Shown piece by piece: positions 16,500 through 24,760 of a DNA stretch of 42,322 nucleotides. The notes beneath the pieces were generated by a model, which was not told where the DNA came from, made no database searches, and saw only the letters and a program-made list of their open reading frames with translations. The stretch is taken from the NCBI GenBank assembly GCA_023145965.1, contig JAGLDC010000078.1, forward strand, positions 1-42,322. Reading direction: 5' to 3'. This DNA comes from a bacterium (GTDB taxonomy: Bacteria; UBP14; UBA6098). A program made the position numbers and the translations under genes. Every line of letters begins with the position of its first letter. Within the stretch, counting starts at the first letter, position 1.

Positions 16500-17246
16500 C
16501 TATTTTCCCCTGAGCTGAACCAGCTTCCGCTCAATTTCGGGGGCATCGACTGCGGATGGCGAAAGCCTCAAATATTCGTCGAGCATATTGACTGCCATAT
16601 CGAAATCTCCACGCTGATAATATGCAGTAGCTAGATTGGCGTAGGCCGAAGGATACAGAGGATTTACCTCCCGCGCGAGAGATAATTCAGCGATAGCTTC
16701 TTCGAACATTCCCATAAAATAATATACACCACCAAGGTCGTTATGGAATAGAGCGTTTTCGGGATCGATTTCGATGGCCTTTGTAAAATAATCCACTGAT
16801 TTTTCATAGTCGCTACGCTTAAAGGCCACCCATCCGAGACCAAAATATGCCCATGAACTTTGGTCATCGAGCTGAAGTGCCCTTTCATAAACGGCTTCTT
16901 GCTTTTCAAGCTCCGCAAGCAGTCTGCCATAAAGAAAATGGAACTTCGCCTCCCCCTGATTCTGTTTAAGGAGTCTGTCATATTCCTCGAGAAGCACTTT
17001 CGGTTCGACTTCTCGAGCACGAATGAGTTGATACTGAATGTGTGCCTCGGTAAACTCGGGGTATTTATCGAGAGCAAGAAGGACCTCTTCTTTCGCTTGA
17101 GAAGTTTTTCCCTCTCTGTTGTATGCAAGACTGGCCTCATAATTGGATCTAGCAAGAAGATACTGTTTCTCCGATTTGCTTGTCCAACAACCGGAAAGCA
17201 GAACAGTAATTAAAAGCGTTAAGAACAGTGTTTTATACAAGTGCAT
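16500..17246 (-). CDS. TPR lipoprotein
   Basis: A 248-residue lipoprotein anchored by a signal peptide MHLYKTLFLTLLITVLLSGC with a canonical LSGC lipobox. Six or so tetratricopeptide repeats follow, for example SWAYFGLGWVAFKRSDYEKS, FHNDLGGVYYFMGMFEEA and AYANLATAYYQRGDFDMA, which suggests a protein-binding scaffold in the envelope. The frame extends to a TTG at 17282 inside the previous gene, but that would put 12 charged residues before the signal, so ATG 17246 is chosen; its ribosome site is weak. It lies between another TPR lipoprotein and the histidine kinase in the same operon; a sensory or assembly role is guesswork. Confidence 0.85.
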   Translation of the reverse strand: MHLYKTLFLTLLITVLLSGCWTSKSEKQYLLARSNYEASLAYNREGKTSQAKEEVLLALDKYPEFTEAHIQYQLIRAREVEPKVLLEEYDRLLKQNQGEAKFHFLYGRLLAELEKQEAVYERALQLDDQSSWAYFGLGWVAFKRSDYEKSVDYFTKAIEIDPENALFHNDLGGVYYFMGMFEEAIAELSLAREVNPLYPSAYANLATAYYQRGDFDMAVNMLDEYLRLSPSAVDAPEIERKLVQLRGK

Positions 17247-17272
17247 ATGTGAAACCCGCCGTTTAATGAACC

Positions 17273-18523
17273 CTAATCGCAAATCTTGCCATCGAGTTCG
17301 GGATGAATAAAGAAGAACTCCTTCTTCTCTTGGGGTGTCGGCATGAACTGTTCGAGATAGCGTAGTTTCATGCGTGCGATATCGGCAACACGCTCACAAT
17401 CAGCGCAAATAGCGTTTTTATATATTTCATAGCAGCATTCGAAACGAAGTTTCTCTTTTATGCCAAGTCCTTCGGGTGGAACATCGGCGCGAGCCTTGCC
17501 AACACAAATATTCCCCTCGATAATTATTGCCTGACATGATTTAGGATCACAGCTTCTAGCTTTTCTGAGATATTGATTCGCCGAGGAATAACTGTTCATA
17601 TCGACATACGTATCTGCTATGTCCAAAAGGAGCTTAATATTGTTCGGAGCTAGTTTTTCGGCTTCTCTAAAAGCCTGTTGAGCGAGATCATATTTGCCCT
17701 TAGCTGTGTGAACAAGACCCATATATTGATAACCTTTAGAGTCCTCGGGGTTCGCTTCGATATATGCATCAAGCGTCGCTACAGCGTTTTCATACTCGCC
17801 GGTATTTGCCTGCGCCCTCCCTAAGTTAAGAATATACTCAGTGTTGGAGGGATCGATTCTTGTGAGATTTTGATAGGCCTCGCGTACTCCCACCCAATTA
17901 CCACGCACAAGATAGAGATCTGCCAGTTTTAGCCATGTGTCGATTTGGTCCGCGTCTGCCTTAACTGAATAATTAAACCAGACAACCGACGAATCGAGCA
18001 TACCACGAGAAAGAAGAATAAGACCGATCTGAGTTGCTGAATAGGACTCTGTGGAGTCTAATTTATAGGCCATAGCGTATTCTGTGATGGCACTGTCGAG
18101 ATATTCATGATTCTCGGAGGCTTTTCTCTGGAATAATGTGGCAATCCCGCGGTGGAGATAGCCTATCTCCGGGAACTTGGAGATTCCCTCTTTATAAACA
18201 GCAAAAGCGCTATCCGGTTGATCCATACGGAAATAGCTGTCTGCAAGGTATTTCCATGCACGGTTTTCCTCGGGATTGAGGTCATTAATTATTCTCTTAA
18301 AATGTGGTATTGCATCAACATATTGGCTATTTTTATAGTATTCCAAACCAAGAGATAAGGCTATTTTAATCTCCTGTTCAAGAGAATCGCTGCGTTGTTT
18401 TTCGGCCTCGGCGCGGGCAACTTCTTGAGCCTCGATCTGTTCAGCGGATGGTATTGTCGCACAAGATATGATAGCCATTAAAACAGTAGCTACAAAGATT
18501 GCAAAAACAATAAATCTCTTCAT
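17273..18523 (-). CDS. Large TPR lipoprotein
   Basis: A 416-residue lipoprotein: signal MKRFIVFAIFVATVLMAIIS with Cys after IIS (lipobox A-I-I-S-C, slightly off consensus), an acidic coiled-coil-like stretch 27-52, then about eight TPR units from about 55 to 325 (for example AWKYLADSYFRMDQPDSA, YILNLGRAQANTGEYENA and GYQYMGLVHTAKGKYDLA). A cysteine-rich C-terminal part (CCYEIYKNAICADC around 355-370) has no recognised family and could hold disulphides. ATG with AGGA eight bases upstream. It is the first gene of the TPR-TPR-kinase operon. Such proteins often sit in outer-membrane biogenesis or gliding-type complexes, but nothing here fixes a partner. Confidence 0.85.
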   Translation of the reverse strand: MKRFIVFAIFVATVLMAIISCATIPSAEQIEAQEVARAEAEKQRSDSLEQEIKIALSLGLEYYKNSQYVDAIPHFKRIINDLNPEENRAWKYLADSYFRMDQPDSAFAVYKEGISKFPEIGYLHRGIATLFQRKASENHEYLDSAITEYAMAYKLDSTESYSATQIGLILLSRGMLDSSVVWFNYSVKADADQIDTWLKLADLYLVRGNWVGVREAYQNLTRIDPSNTEYILNLGRAQANTGEYENAVATLDAYIEANPEDSKGYQYMGLVHTAKGKYDLAQQAFREAEKLAPNNIKLLLDIADTYVDMNSYSSANQYLRKARSCDPKSCQAIIIEGNICVGKARADVPPEGLGIKEKLRFECCYEIYKNAICADCERVADIARMKLRYLEQFMPTPQEKKEFFFIHPELDGKICD

Positions 18524-18557
18524 TTTTTCCTTACTTGATATTTAGCTTAATTTTAAT

Positions 18558-18586
18558 AGTATATTCCTTATCATTCCGTTTGTCAA
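18558..18586 (-). promoter_or_regulatory. Near-consensus sigma-70 promoter for the TPR-kinase operon
   Basis: On the minus strand TTGACA (18581-18586), a 17-base spacer and TATACT (18558-18563). The hexamers match the consensus at 11 of 12 positions. It stands after the iorA terminator and about 35 bases before the first TPR gene, which makes it the best promoter in the window. Confidence 0.75.
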
Positions 18587-18608
18587 CCCACGGGAATTAT
18601 TAGGAAAA

Positions 18609-18636
18609 CGAAAAAGGCGGGATACCCCGCCTTTTT
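18609..18636 (-). terminator. Bidirectional terminator after iorA
   Basis: AAAAAGGCGGG pairs with CCCGCCTTTTT around a short loop. It starts right at the iorA stop codon and isolates iorA from the TPR operon. Confidence 0.85.
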
Positions 18637-20418
18637 CTAATCGCTGAGCTCGATCGCACCTGTCGGGCAAACTTGATAACACAAGCCACATGCCTCGCCA
18701 ACACAGAAAAGCGGATTTATTTCCGCGCGCTTTTTCCCCTTTTCGTTGACCTCGCCGGTATTTATTGCAGGACACCCGAGTTTGAAACACTGGCCACAAG
18801 CAATACACTTATCAGGATCGACTTTGAAAGGCACTATCTTCATGCGTTTAATGTCCAGAAGAATGCACCTTCCGCGGTTGATAATAACCTTTGGTCCATC
18901 GAGGGTTTTTACCTTCTTTAAAATTTCGGTTATGTTCTCGATATCAAAAGCGTCTGTATCGAAAATATGCTCGATGCCTATAGCTTCAGCTAACTTGCGA
19001 TAATTGAGTTTGGGGGATTCCTCTCCCATGAGTGTGATACCTGTCCCTGGGTGTTGCTGATGGCCGGTCATAGCCGTTATCGAATTGTCGAGTATGACCA
19101 CCGTGATGTTGCTCTTATTGTAAACTATCTCGGCAAGGCCTGTCATACCGCTATGAATGAAAGTCGAATCGCCAATAAATGCTAGAGTGTTCTTGCCAAA
19201 TTCTTTACCTCGTGATTTTTCCAGACCCTGGGCTATTCCAATCGAGGCTCCCATGCAAATGCAGGTTTCTCCCATTTCTAACGGGGGCATCATACCCAGT
19301 GTATAACAACCGATGTCGGTTGTTCCGGTGAACTTGAGCTTATGGGCAACATAAAAAATACCGCGATGGGGACAGCCGGGACACAGAACAGGTGGGCGCG
19401 GAGGCAGATTGGAAACATCGATTCTGTCGGGTTGTTTCTGGTTGATCATACTTTCACGGACTATTCTTTGCGAAAGCTCATTCGTAATTGGAATGCGTTC
19501 TTTACCTATAGAGGTTATACCTGCCGCTTTAAGCTTCTCTTCGATAAAAGGTTCGTTTTCCTCGATAACCCATAATTCATCAACCTCGGATGCAAAATCT
19601 CTGCAAAGTTCAATCGGGAAGGGATAACACATGCCCATTTTCAGGAAGCGTGCTGTCGGAAAAGCTTCACGAGCGTATTGATAAGAAATACCACTTGAAA
19701 TGATACCTATTTTTTTACCATCAAATTTATAATCGCCTTCAACAACGAAGTTAATGGGTGTTGTTTCAGCATATTTCTTGAGTTCTGCGAGGCGTTTTTC
19801 AAGCGCAACATGGAGAACTCTCGCGTGTGCAGGAATAACAACCCTCTGTTTGAAATCCGGCTTGTAATCCTTCACTGGCACCTCGACCCTGTCCTTAAGA
19901 TCGACCAAGCCGAGACTGTGGCATAGACGAGTGCTCATCCTGAGAAGAACAGGCGTATTAAACCGCTCAGACATATCCATACCGATTGCGACCATTTCCT
20001 TCGCCTCTTGGCTATCCGAAGGCTCCAGAAGGGCTATCTTCATGAATTCGGCATAACGGCGGTTATCCTGTTCGTTTTGCGAGGAGTGCATTCCGGGGTC
20101 ATCGGCCGAGACAAGTATAAAGCCGCCATTGACACCGGTATATGCGAAGCTGAACAGAGGATCGGCCGCAACATTCACTCCGACATGTTTCATGGTGGTT
20201 ATAGTCCTTGCACCTCCATACGAAGCTCCTACGCCTACCTCGACTGCGACTTTTTCATTCGGCGCCCATTCGCAATAAATATCATCCTTATATTTAACCA
20301 CATTTTCGAGAATTTCTGTCGATGGCGTTCCGGGATATGCGGTCGCAACCTTAATTCCGGCCTCGTATGCGCCACGGGCTACCGCCTCATTCCCCGATAA
20401 TAACACTTTTTCTGACAT
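18637..20418 (-). CDS. iorA: Indolepyruvate ferredoxin oxidoreductase subunit alpha
   Basis: Oxygen-sensitive enzyme that oxidatively decarboxylates aryl pyruvates from aromatic amino acids to aryl-CoA, reducing ferredoxin; needs thiamine pyrophosphate and Fe-S clusters. Seen: N-terminal pyrimidine-type domain (LLSGNEAVARGAYEAGIKVATAYPGTPS), central and C-terminal TPP-binding region GDSTFIHSGMTGL with ILDNSITAMTGHQQHPGTG, CPGCPHRG, and two ferredoxin-type 4Fe-4S motifs at the C-terminus (CIACGQCFKLGCPA and CVGEACGLCYQVCP). The 593 residues are normal. ATG with GGAGG seven bases upstream. Its usual partner iorB is not adjacent, and the gene is bounded by its own terminator, so it appears as a single-gene unit. 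Confidence 0.95.
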   Translation of the reverse strand: MSEKVLLSGNEAVARGAYEAGIKVATAYPGTPSTEILENVVKYKDDIYCEWAPNEKVAVEVGVGASYGGARTITTMKHVGVNVAADPLFSFAYTGVNGGFILVSADDPGMHSSQNEQDNRRYAEFMKIALLEPSDSQEAKEMVAIGMDMSERFNTPVLLRMSTRLCHSLGLVDLKDRVEVPVKDYKPDFKQRVVIPAHARVLHVALEKRLAELKKYAETTPINFVVEGDYKFDGKKIGIISSGISYQYAREAFPTARFLKMGMCYPFPIELCRDFASEVDELWVIEENEPFIEEKLKAAGITSIGKERIPITNELSQRIVRESMINQKQPDRIDVSNLPPRPPVLCPGCPHRGIFYVAHKLKFTGTTDIGCYTLGMMPPLEMGETCICMGASIGIAQGLEKSRGKEFGKNTLAFIGDSTFIHSGMTGLAEIVYNKSNITVVILDNSITAMTGHQQHPGTGITLMGEESPKLNYRKLAEAIGIEHIFDTDAFDIENITEILKKVKTLDGPKVIINRGRCILLDIKRMKIVPFKVDPDKCIACGQCFKLGCPAINTGEVNEKGKKRAEINPLFCVGEACGLCYQVCPTGAIELSD

Positions 20419-20800
20419 AAATAACCTCCATATTTAATTTATACAAGTTACTAAATTTAACCAATCGAGACCCTAAAATCAAACTGTTTATCGCTATTCT
20501 TTCTATTTGTAATATCCTCTCAGGCACAAATGCGATAAAATTCGATTATTGAATAGTGGCGGACATGAGGCTCGCTCGCTTATAATACATAAAATCTAAA
20601 GCGCAATTGAAAGCCCACAAGCCTGTGACTAAATGGATGACGCTGACCAAATATTCATTCAAGTATCGACATTGATGGCACTTTCTCACTGTGTTCGCGC
20701 TTTTATAAAAATGATGAAGGTGAATTAACAAGAAAAGGGGGTAAAAGAACCACCTATTCAATAATAATATCCAATACGTGAAATCCAATCCCTGTTTGTT
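20419..20800. other. Gene-poor intergenic stretch
   Basis: 382 bases between iorA and the hypothetical outer-membrane gene. A possible -35/-10 pair for iorA lies near 20450-20475 (TTGGTT and TATAAA, 15-base spacer, minus strand), which is weak. An open minus-strand frame at 20546-20788 needs a TTG start without a ribosome site and has no recognisable fold. Otherwise I see nothing. Confidence 0.5.
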
Positions 20801-22213
20801 TTAATGCTTGAAATTCAATCTCACAAATGGATAGGTTCTGTCATCGGTGGAATCTGATTTGGAAATAATTAAACCGTTTTTGGAAATAGTCTTGCCATTA
20901 CCCCATGCTACTCCAACCTCGATTGTAGGTCTTAAAAGTGCAGATTTCAAAAACCAGAATTCAAAACCTCCCGAAAGATATAGACCGTATCCCTCGGCAT
21001 ATTTTGCCTCCGGGTTTTCAAGGAAGCGCATCTTATAAATGGAAGGTTCAGATGTTTTTCCTTGCCCAAAACCAGCTTTGATTATAAAAGGGAAGTATTT
21101 CCATACATTTCGGCCAAGGAAGACCTTTCCGCTGAGCTCATGTTCAGTTATCCATCCATGGGCTGTGGGGCGAAATGGATTGGAATCAAGAACAAAGATG
21201 TAATATAATTCGGAGGACCACAAATCTCCATAAAACCATGTAATTCCGGTTTTTAGCGCGGTTGGGAATGGTGAAAGGACAATCTCGTAATCGAATCCCG
21301 CTGAAATTGCTTTTTTTTGAAGCCCCGGAATAGCACCCGATATATCAACACCGAGCACCACATCTGAGGGATAAGGTCCGTAAGCATCCTGATCATCGAC
21401 AACCCAGACTATCGATGGATTGAAATAAAGCCATTTTTTAAGTTGAAGCGATTCTTTTTCTCCAGAGTATAATGATATTTTTTTGCTCCAAAAACCGAAT
21501 TTTTTCACCTTGAATTGGTTGAACTCGTCGTCCAAAAGCAAGGGAACTTTGCACCAAGTCTTAGAAGTCGCCAATTTGCGGCAACAAGGCTTCGCCCTAA
21601 TCGCCCTTATACGCCTGATATAATGATAGCGATATGATGCTCGAAAATAACCGAATTTCAACGGTTCGAGGCGAACTTCTTCGGGGTCCTCATTGTAACT
21701 AAGCCATGTGATCGTGGGATAGTGCTTATCACTGAAAACTAATATCGGCGAGCGGTTGATCGAGTCTATATAATCGACCTCGCATTGCTCGCCCATCACA
21801 CGTAAGTCCGGTTTAAAAAACCTGAAAGGTAAAGAATCTTCGGGGACTTCCATAAAAAGCAGATCAGCGGTTATAAGATTCATACCGATAGAATCTTCTT
21901 TACCCAGCATTATTTTCCGAGAGTTTCCAGAGATTATTTCTTTCCAATCAGCTCTATAAGAACACAGGAAAGAGTCGGGTTTCTGGCCCTTCGGAACACC
22001 CTTTATCAGAAAGAAAGAGGAATCGGATTTCGAATCGGGTTCTATAAAGGCAAAATCAAAATCTGGGTAATCTTCCCAGTCAAAATTTTCATACTTAACA
22101 CGAATCGTATCCACGCAACCTGCAGCGGAAAAGAGGTAAAAATCGGCTTTATAAGCGTAAAGCGTTATTACGAATATTATTAGGGGAAATATTCTTTTTA
22201 GCAAAGCAGACAT
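20801..22213 (-). CDS. Exported protein of unknown function, likely outer-membrane barrel at C-terminus
   Basis: I do not recognise this 470-residue protein. Seen: a basic-plus-hydrophobic N-terminus (1-31) that looks like a signal peptide. Residues about 35-240 are acidic and aromatic with scattered Cys, suggesting a periplasmic domain. From about 245 to the end, alternating aromatic/hydrophobic strands (for example FPTALKTGITWFYG, ELYYIFVLDSN, PTIEVGVAWGNG) end in FVRLNFKH, resembling a beta-barrel with a terminal aromatic strand. It lies 118 bases downstream of another outer-membrane-type gene. No Shine-Dalgarno is obvious at ATG 22213. A porin-like or assembly role is only possible, not shown. 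Confidence 0.6.
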   Translation of the reverse strand: MSALLKRIFPLIIFVITLYAYKADFYLFSAAGCVDTIRVKYENFDWEDYPDFDFAFIEPDSKSDSSFFLIKGVPKGQKPDSFLCSYRADWKEIISGNSRKIMLGKEDSIGMNLITADLLFMEVPEDSLPFRFFKPDLRVMGEQCEVDYIDSINRSPILVFSDKHYPTITWLSYNEDPEEVRLEPLKFGYFRASYRYHYIRRIRAIRAKPCCRKLATSKTWCKVPLLLDDEFNQFKVKKFGFWSKKISLYSGEKESLQLKKWLYFNPSIVWVVDDQDAYGPYPSDVVLGVDISGAIPGLQKKAISAGFDYEIVLSPFPTALKTGITWFYGDLWSSELYYIFVLDSNPFRPTAHGWITEHELSGKVFLGRNVWKYFPFIIKAGFGQGKTSEPSIYKMRFLENPEAKYAEGYGLYLSGGFEFWFLKSALLRPTIEVGVAWGNGKTISKNGLIISKSDSTDDRTYPFVRLNFKH

Positions 22214-22331
22214 CAGACATTAAATCAATAATCAGAATGTTACATCAAATCGACTACCGAATGTCTCTTCCGATGGATTCTGAAACAGAAATTCCCTCTT
22301 TTGGTTTTCATATTTTTGGATATTACCCAGT

Positions 22332-22862
22332 TTAAAGGTCTTTTTCCCAACTTCCAGTGACACCGCCTCCAAGCGACCATGAACCGGTTTCGTTCGCATT
22401 TGCGATATCCTCTACGCGATATTTAAAATCGAACTCGAAACCGAATTGGTTTTTGGGTTTGTATGTCACTCCACCAAGCAATTCCGCCCCGATTGTGAGT
22501 TCGGTTTTGTCATCCTGTTCTGCTGTATAATCATATTGGCGAAAATTAACACCTAGACCGACACCGGTATAAGGGTCAAATACTCCGATGCCAAAAGGAT
22601 GCACCTCACCATCTACAGCGATAGGGATATAGGTTATTTCTGCATCGTTGTAGTTGTATTGAGTCCAAGAACCGCTACCAGTAGCAGCGAGGAAGGCGTT
22701 AAAGCGATATTTTCCTTTAATCGTGAACATGGGCGCAATTTTTGCAGAACCTGGTGGATCGTAAATTTCGACTTTAGCGGTCAGCGATATATGACCTTTA
22801 TCTGCGCTAAATGCAACAGATGCTAGCAAAACCACTAAAATCATCAGAATAAATTTTTTCAT
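22332..22862 (-). CDS. Small outer-membrane beta-barrel-like protein
   Basis: 176 residues beginning MKKFILMILVVLLASVAFSA, a clear cleavable signal peptide with AxA-type end. The mature part has amphipathic strand repeats such as FTIKGKYRFNAFLAATGSGS, AVDGEVHPFGIGVFDPYTGV and FEFDFKYRVEDIANANETGS, and ends in a short strand GGGVTGSWEKDL. This fits an 8-strand OmpW/OmpA-type or autotransporter-associated barrel, or simply an unknown envelope protein. The start is fixed by GGAG seven bases before ATG 22862; the longer upstream frame is not needed. It is divergent from lepB, and TTGACA-N16-TAATTT is found upstream on the minus strand. Confidence 0.7.
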   Translation of the reverse strand: MKKFILMILVVLLASVAFSADKGHISLTAKVEIYDPPGSAKIAPMFTIKGKYRFNAFLAATGSGSWTQYNYNDAEITYIPIAVDGEVHPFGIGVFDPYTGVGLGVNFRQYDYTAEQDDKTELTIGAELLGGVTYKPKNQFGFEFDFKYRVEDIANANETGSWSLGGGVTGSWEKDL

Positions 22863-22882
22863 TATAGCTCCTTTTATTTTAC

Positions 22883-22910
22883 AAATTACTTTTAGTTTAT
22901 GGCATGTCAA
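22883..22910 (-). promoter_or_regulatory. Candidate promoter for the small outer-membrane protein
   Basis: Minus strand: TTGACA (22905-22910), 16-base spacer, TAATTT (22883-22888), then the GGAG ribosome site and ATG 22862. The -35 is perfect, the -10 is moderate. Confidence 0.5.
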
Positions 22911-22972
22911 GTGCAAAGCACTTAAAAGAATTAACTTGTGAAAAACCTTGTGTGAATATACATTCTATAATT

Positions 22973-23992
22973 ATGAAATTTATAAAACGAAAAAGCGAAA
23001 TTAAGGACAAGAAAAAAAACACGAAAATATTTCTAGGAGGGCTAAGGGCCATTGTGGAGACAGTGGTGGTGGTTCTTCTTTTAAGGGCATTTGTTGTCGA
23101 GGCTCACGCCGTGCCCACCGGAAGTATGATACCTACTATACTTCCGGGAGAATATCTCCTTGCTGAGAAGCTTTCATATCGCTTTGGCGACCCTCAAGGT
23201 GGCGATGTTGTGGTGTTTAAATACCCGGTCGAACCTAAAGTGGATTATGTGAAACGCTGTCTGGCGGTTGGTGGCCAGACCTTCGAAATAAAAGACCGTA
23301 AGCCCATTATCGACGGCCTTGAAGTTCCGGATAGTCACGCCCATTTCGAGAATACTTTACCACCCGTTCCAAATATCCTCGGCATTTCCGACTCCGACTG
23401 GCAGAAAGCATGGGAATCGCGAGACCTTTTTGGTCAGGTGATGAAGCTTGTCTCCCAGAAACCTGGCATTGTGAAATCGCTTTATGCTTTTGTGGCTACT
23501 TACGAGGCAAATAGCGCAGGAATGGAAATTGAATATGATAGCCTTAGAACAGCAATAACCAACATCACTCCTAAGAGCAACAGGTGGGACGAATATCTCA
23601 GGATCGCTTTAATCGAAGGCTTTGAAGCCTATCTTGACACTGATTTTTCCAGTGAAGAGGTCATTCCGATAATCAATAAAGCACTTACCTATAATATGCA
23701 GCAGCTTATTTATTTTTCGATCTCCGATAACTTCCAGAAGGTTACTATCCCTGAGGGTTATCTTATGTGTATAGGGGATAATCGTGACCAAAGTTACGAT
23801 TCGCGTTTTTGGGGACCGGTTCCTCTCGACAATGTCAAGGGTCGCCCATCGATGATTTATTATTCGGTGGAAGTTCAGCCACCAGCCCCGGGTAAGACAC
23901 CGACTATCTTCGATAATATACTGATAATATTCAAGAGTTGGTTCCACCCGAAGGAAATTCGTCCGGACAGATTTTTTACGCTTCTGTTTTAA
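22973..23992 (+). CDS. lepB: Signal peptidase I with a large internal insertion
   Basis: Inner-membrane Ser-Lys protease that removes signal peptides. Counted from ATG 22973 (339 residues): a membrane segment at about 21-45; catalytic Ser51 in PTGSMIPT; box GGDVVVFKYP near 76-85; catalytic Lys94 in YVKRCLAVGGQ; and box GDNRDQSYDSRFWG near 268-281. The core motifs are intact. Between the last of the Lys-side strands (about residue 125) and the GDN box (about 256) lies an insertion of about 130 residues, mostly helical and rich in charged residues (DSDWQKAWESRD, NMQQLIYFSIS), not seen in typical bacterial enzymes. It is followed three bases later by fetA. No good Shine-Dalgarno is seen. Confidence 0.92.
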   Translation: MKFIKRKSEIKDKKKNTKIFLGGLRAIVETVVVVLLLRAFVVEAHAVPTGSMIPTILPGEYLLAEKLSYRFGDPQGGDVVVFKYPVEPKVDYVKRCLAVGGQTFEIKDRKPIIDGLEVPDSHAHFENTLPPVPNILGISDSDWQKAWESRDLFGQVMKLVSQKPGIVKSLYAFVATYEANSAGMEIEYDSLRTAITNITPKSNRWDEYLRIALIEGFEAYLDTDFSSEEVIPIINKALTYNMQQLIYFSISDNFQKVTIPEGYLMCIGDNRDQSYDSRFWGPVPLDNVKGRPSMIYYSVEVQPPAPGKTPTIFDNILIIFKSWFHPKEIRPDRFFTLLF

Positions 23993-23995
23993 TTT

Positions 23996-24760
23996 ATGAA
24001 CGAGCGTGAAATAATTGTCGAGCTCAGAGGTTTAGGGCGTAAGAAACGGCGCTCTCTGAAGGATGAATATGAGTGGATACTTCGCGATGTTAATCTTAAG
24101 GTTCCCTCGGGTGACCGGTTGGCGATAATAGGTCCATCCGGTTCAGGCAAAACAACACTTCTTCGCATGATGGCCGACCTCGAGCCATATAATGAAGGTG
24201 AAATTTTTTTTAATGGGAAAAATTTAATTGAGATAGAGCCTACGGAGTATCGAAAAAATATTGGCTTTGTTCAACAAGCGCCTTCACTATTCGAGGGCTC
24301 GGTCGCCGATAATATTCGTTATGGGCCAGCGCTTGCCGGCGAGAATATTACTGATGATAAGGTAGAGCATCTTCTCGATTTAGTAGGACTTGCTTCGAGC
24401 ATAATATCCTCGAAGTCCGATTCGCTTTCTATCGGTCAGATACAGCGAGTCGCCATTGCACGGGCGCTTTCCACAGGTCCGAATATCCTTATGATGGATG
24501 AACCTACATCGGCACTCGACATTAAAACTGCAAAGAAGATCGCTAATTTAGTTAAAAGACTTGCTATCGAATTGGATCTTACGGTGGTTATGATTCTTCA
24601 TGATCTTGCTCTTGTCCGGGGTTTTGCTCTCGATGTGGCTTTTATTGCAAACGGAACATTAATTGAAGTCTCTGAGGCTAAGGATTTTTTTATTAATCCT
24701 CCACCCGAGTTTATCGAGCAAATTGGCATGCTAAAAAGCGGCGATGATTGCCATGAATGA
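23996..24760 (+). CDS. fetA: FetA-type ABC transporter ATPase
   Basis: ATPase of the FetAB (YbbL/YbbM) exporter, linked to iron homeostasis and oxidative stress in E. coli. Seen: Walker A GPSGSGKTT near residue 46, Q-loop GFVQQAPS, signature LSIGQIQRVAIARAL, Walker B ILMMDEPTSALD, and H-loop ILHDLALV. It resembles phosphate/amino-acid importer ATPases, so identification rests on the partner: the next gene overlaps it by 17 bases and encodes the FetB-type permease. It begins four bases after the lepB stop, with no separate ribosome site, suggesting coupling to lepB. Whether it moves iron in this organism is unproven. Confidence 0.85.
   Translation: MNEREIIVELRGLGRKKRRSLKDEYEWILRDVNLKVPSGDRLAIIGPSGSGKTTLLRMMADLEPYNEGEIFFNGKNLIEIEPTEYRKNIGFVQQAPSLFEGSVADNIRYGPALAGENITDDKVEHLLDLVGLASSIISSKSDSLSIGQIQRVAIARALSTGPNILMMDEPTSALDIKTAKKIANLVKRLAIELDLTVVMILHDLALVRGFALDVAFIANGTLIEVSEAKDFFINPPPEFIEQIGMLKSGDDCHE

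Noticed and set aside
20546-20788. 80-residue minus-strand ORF between iorA and the hypothetical gene
   Set aside because: TTG start without a ribosome site, no recognisable fold, and composition typical of non-coding sequence.
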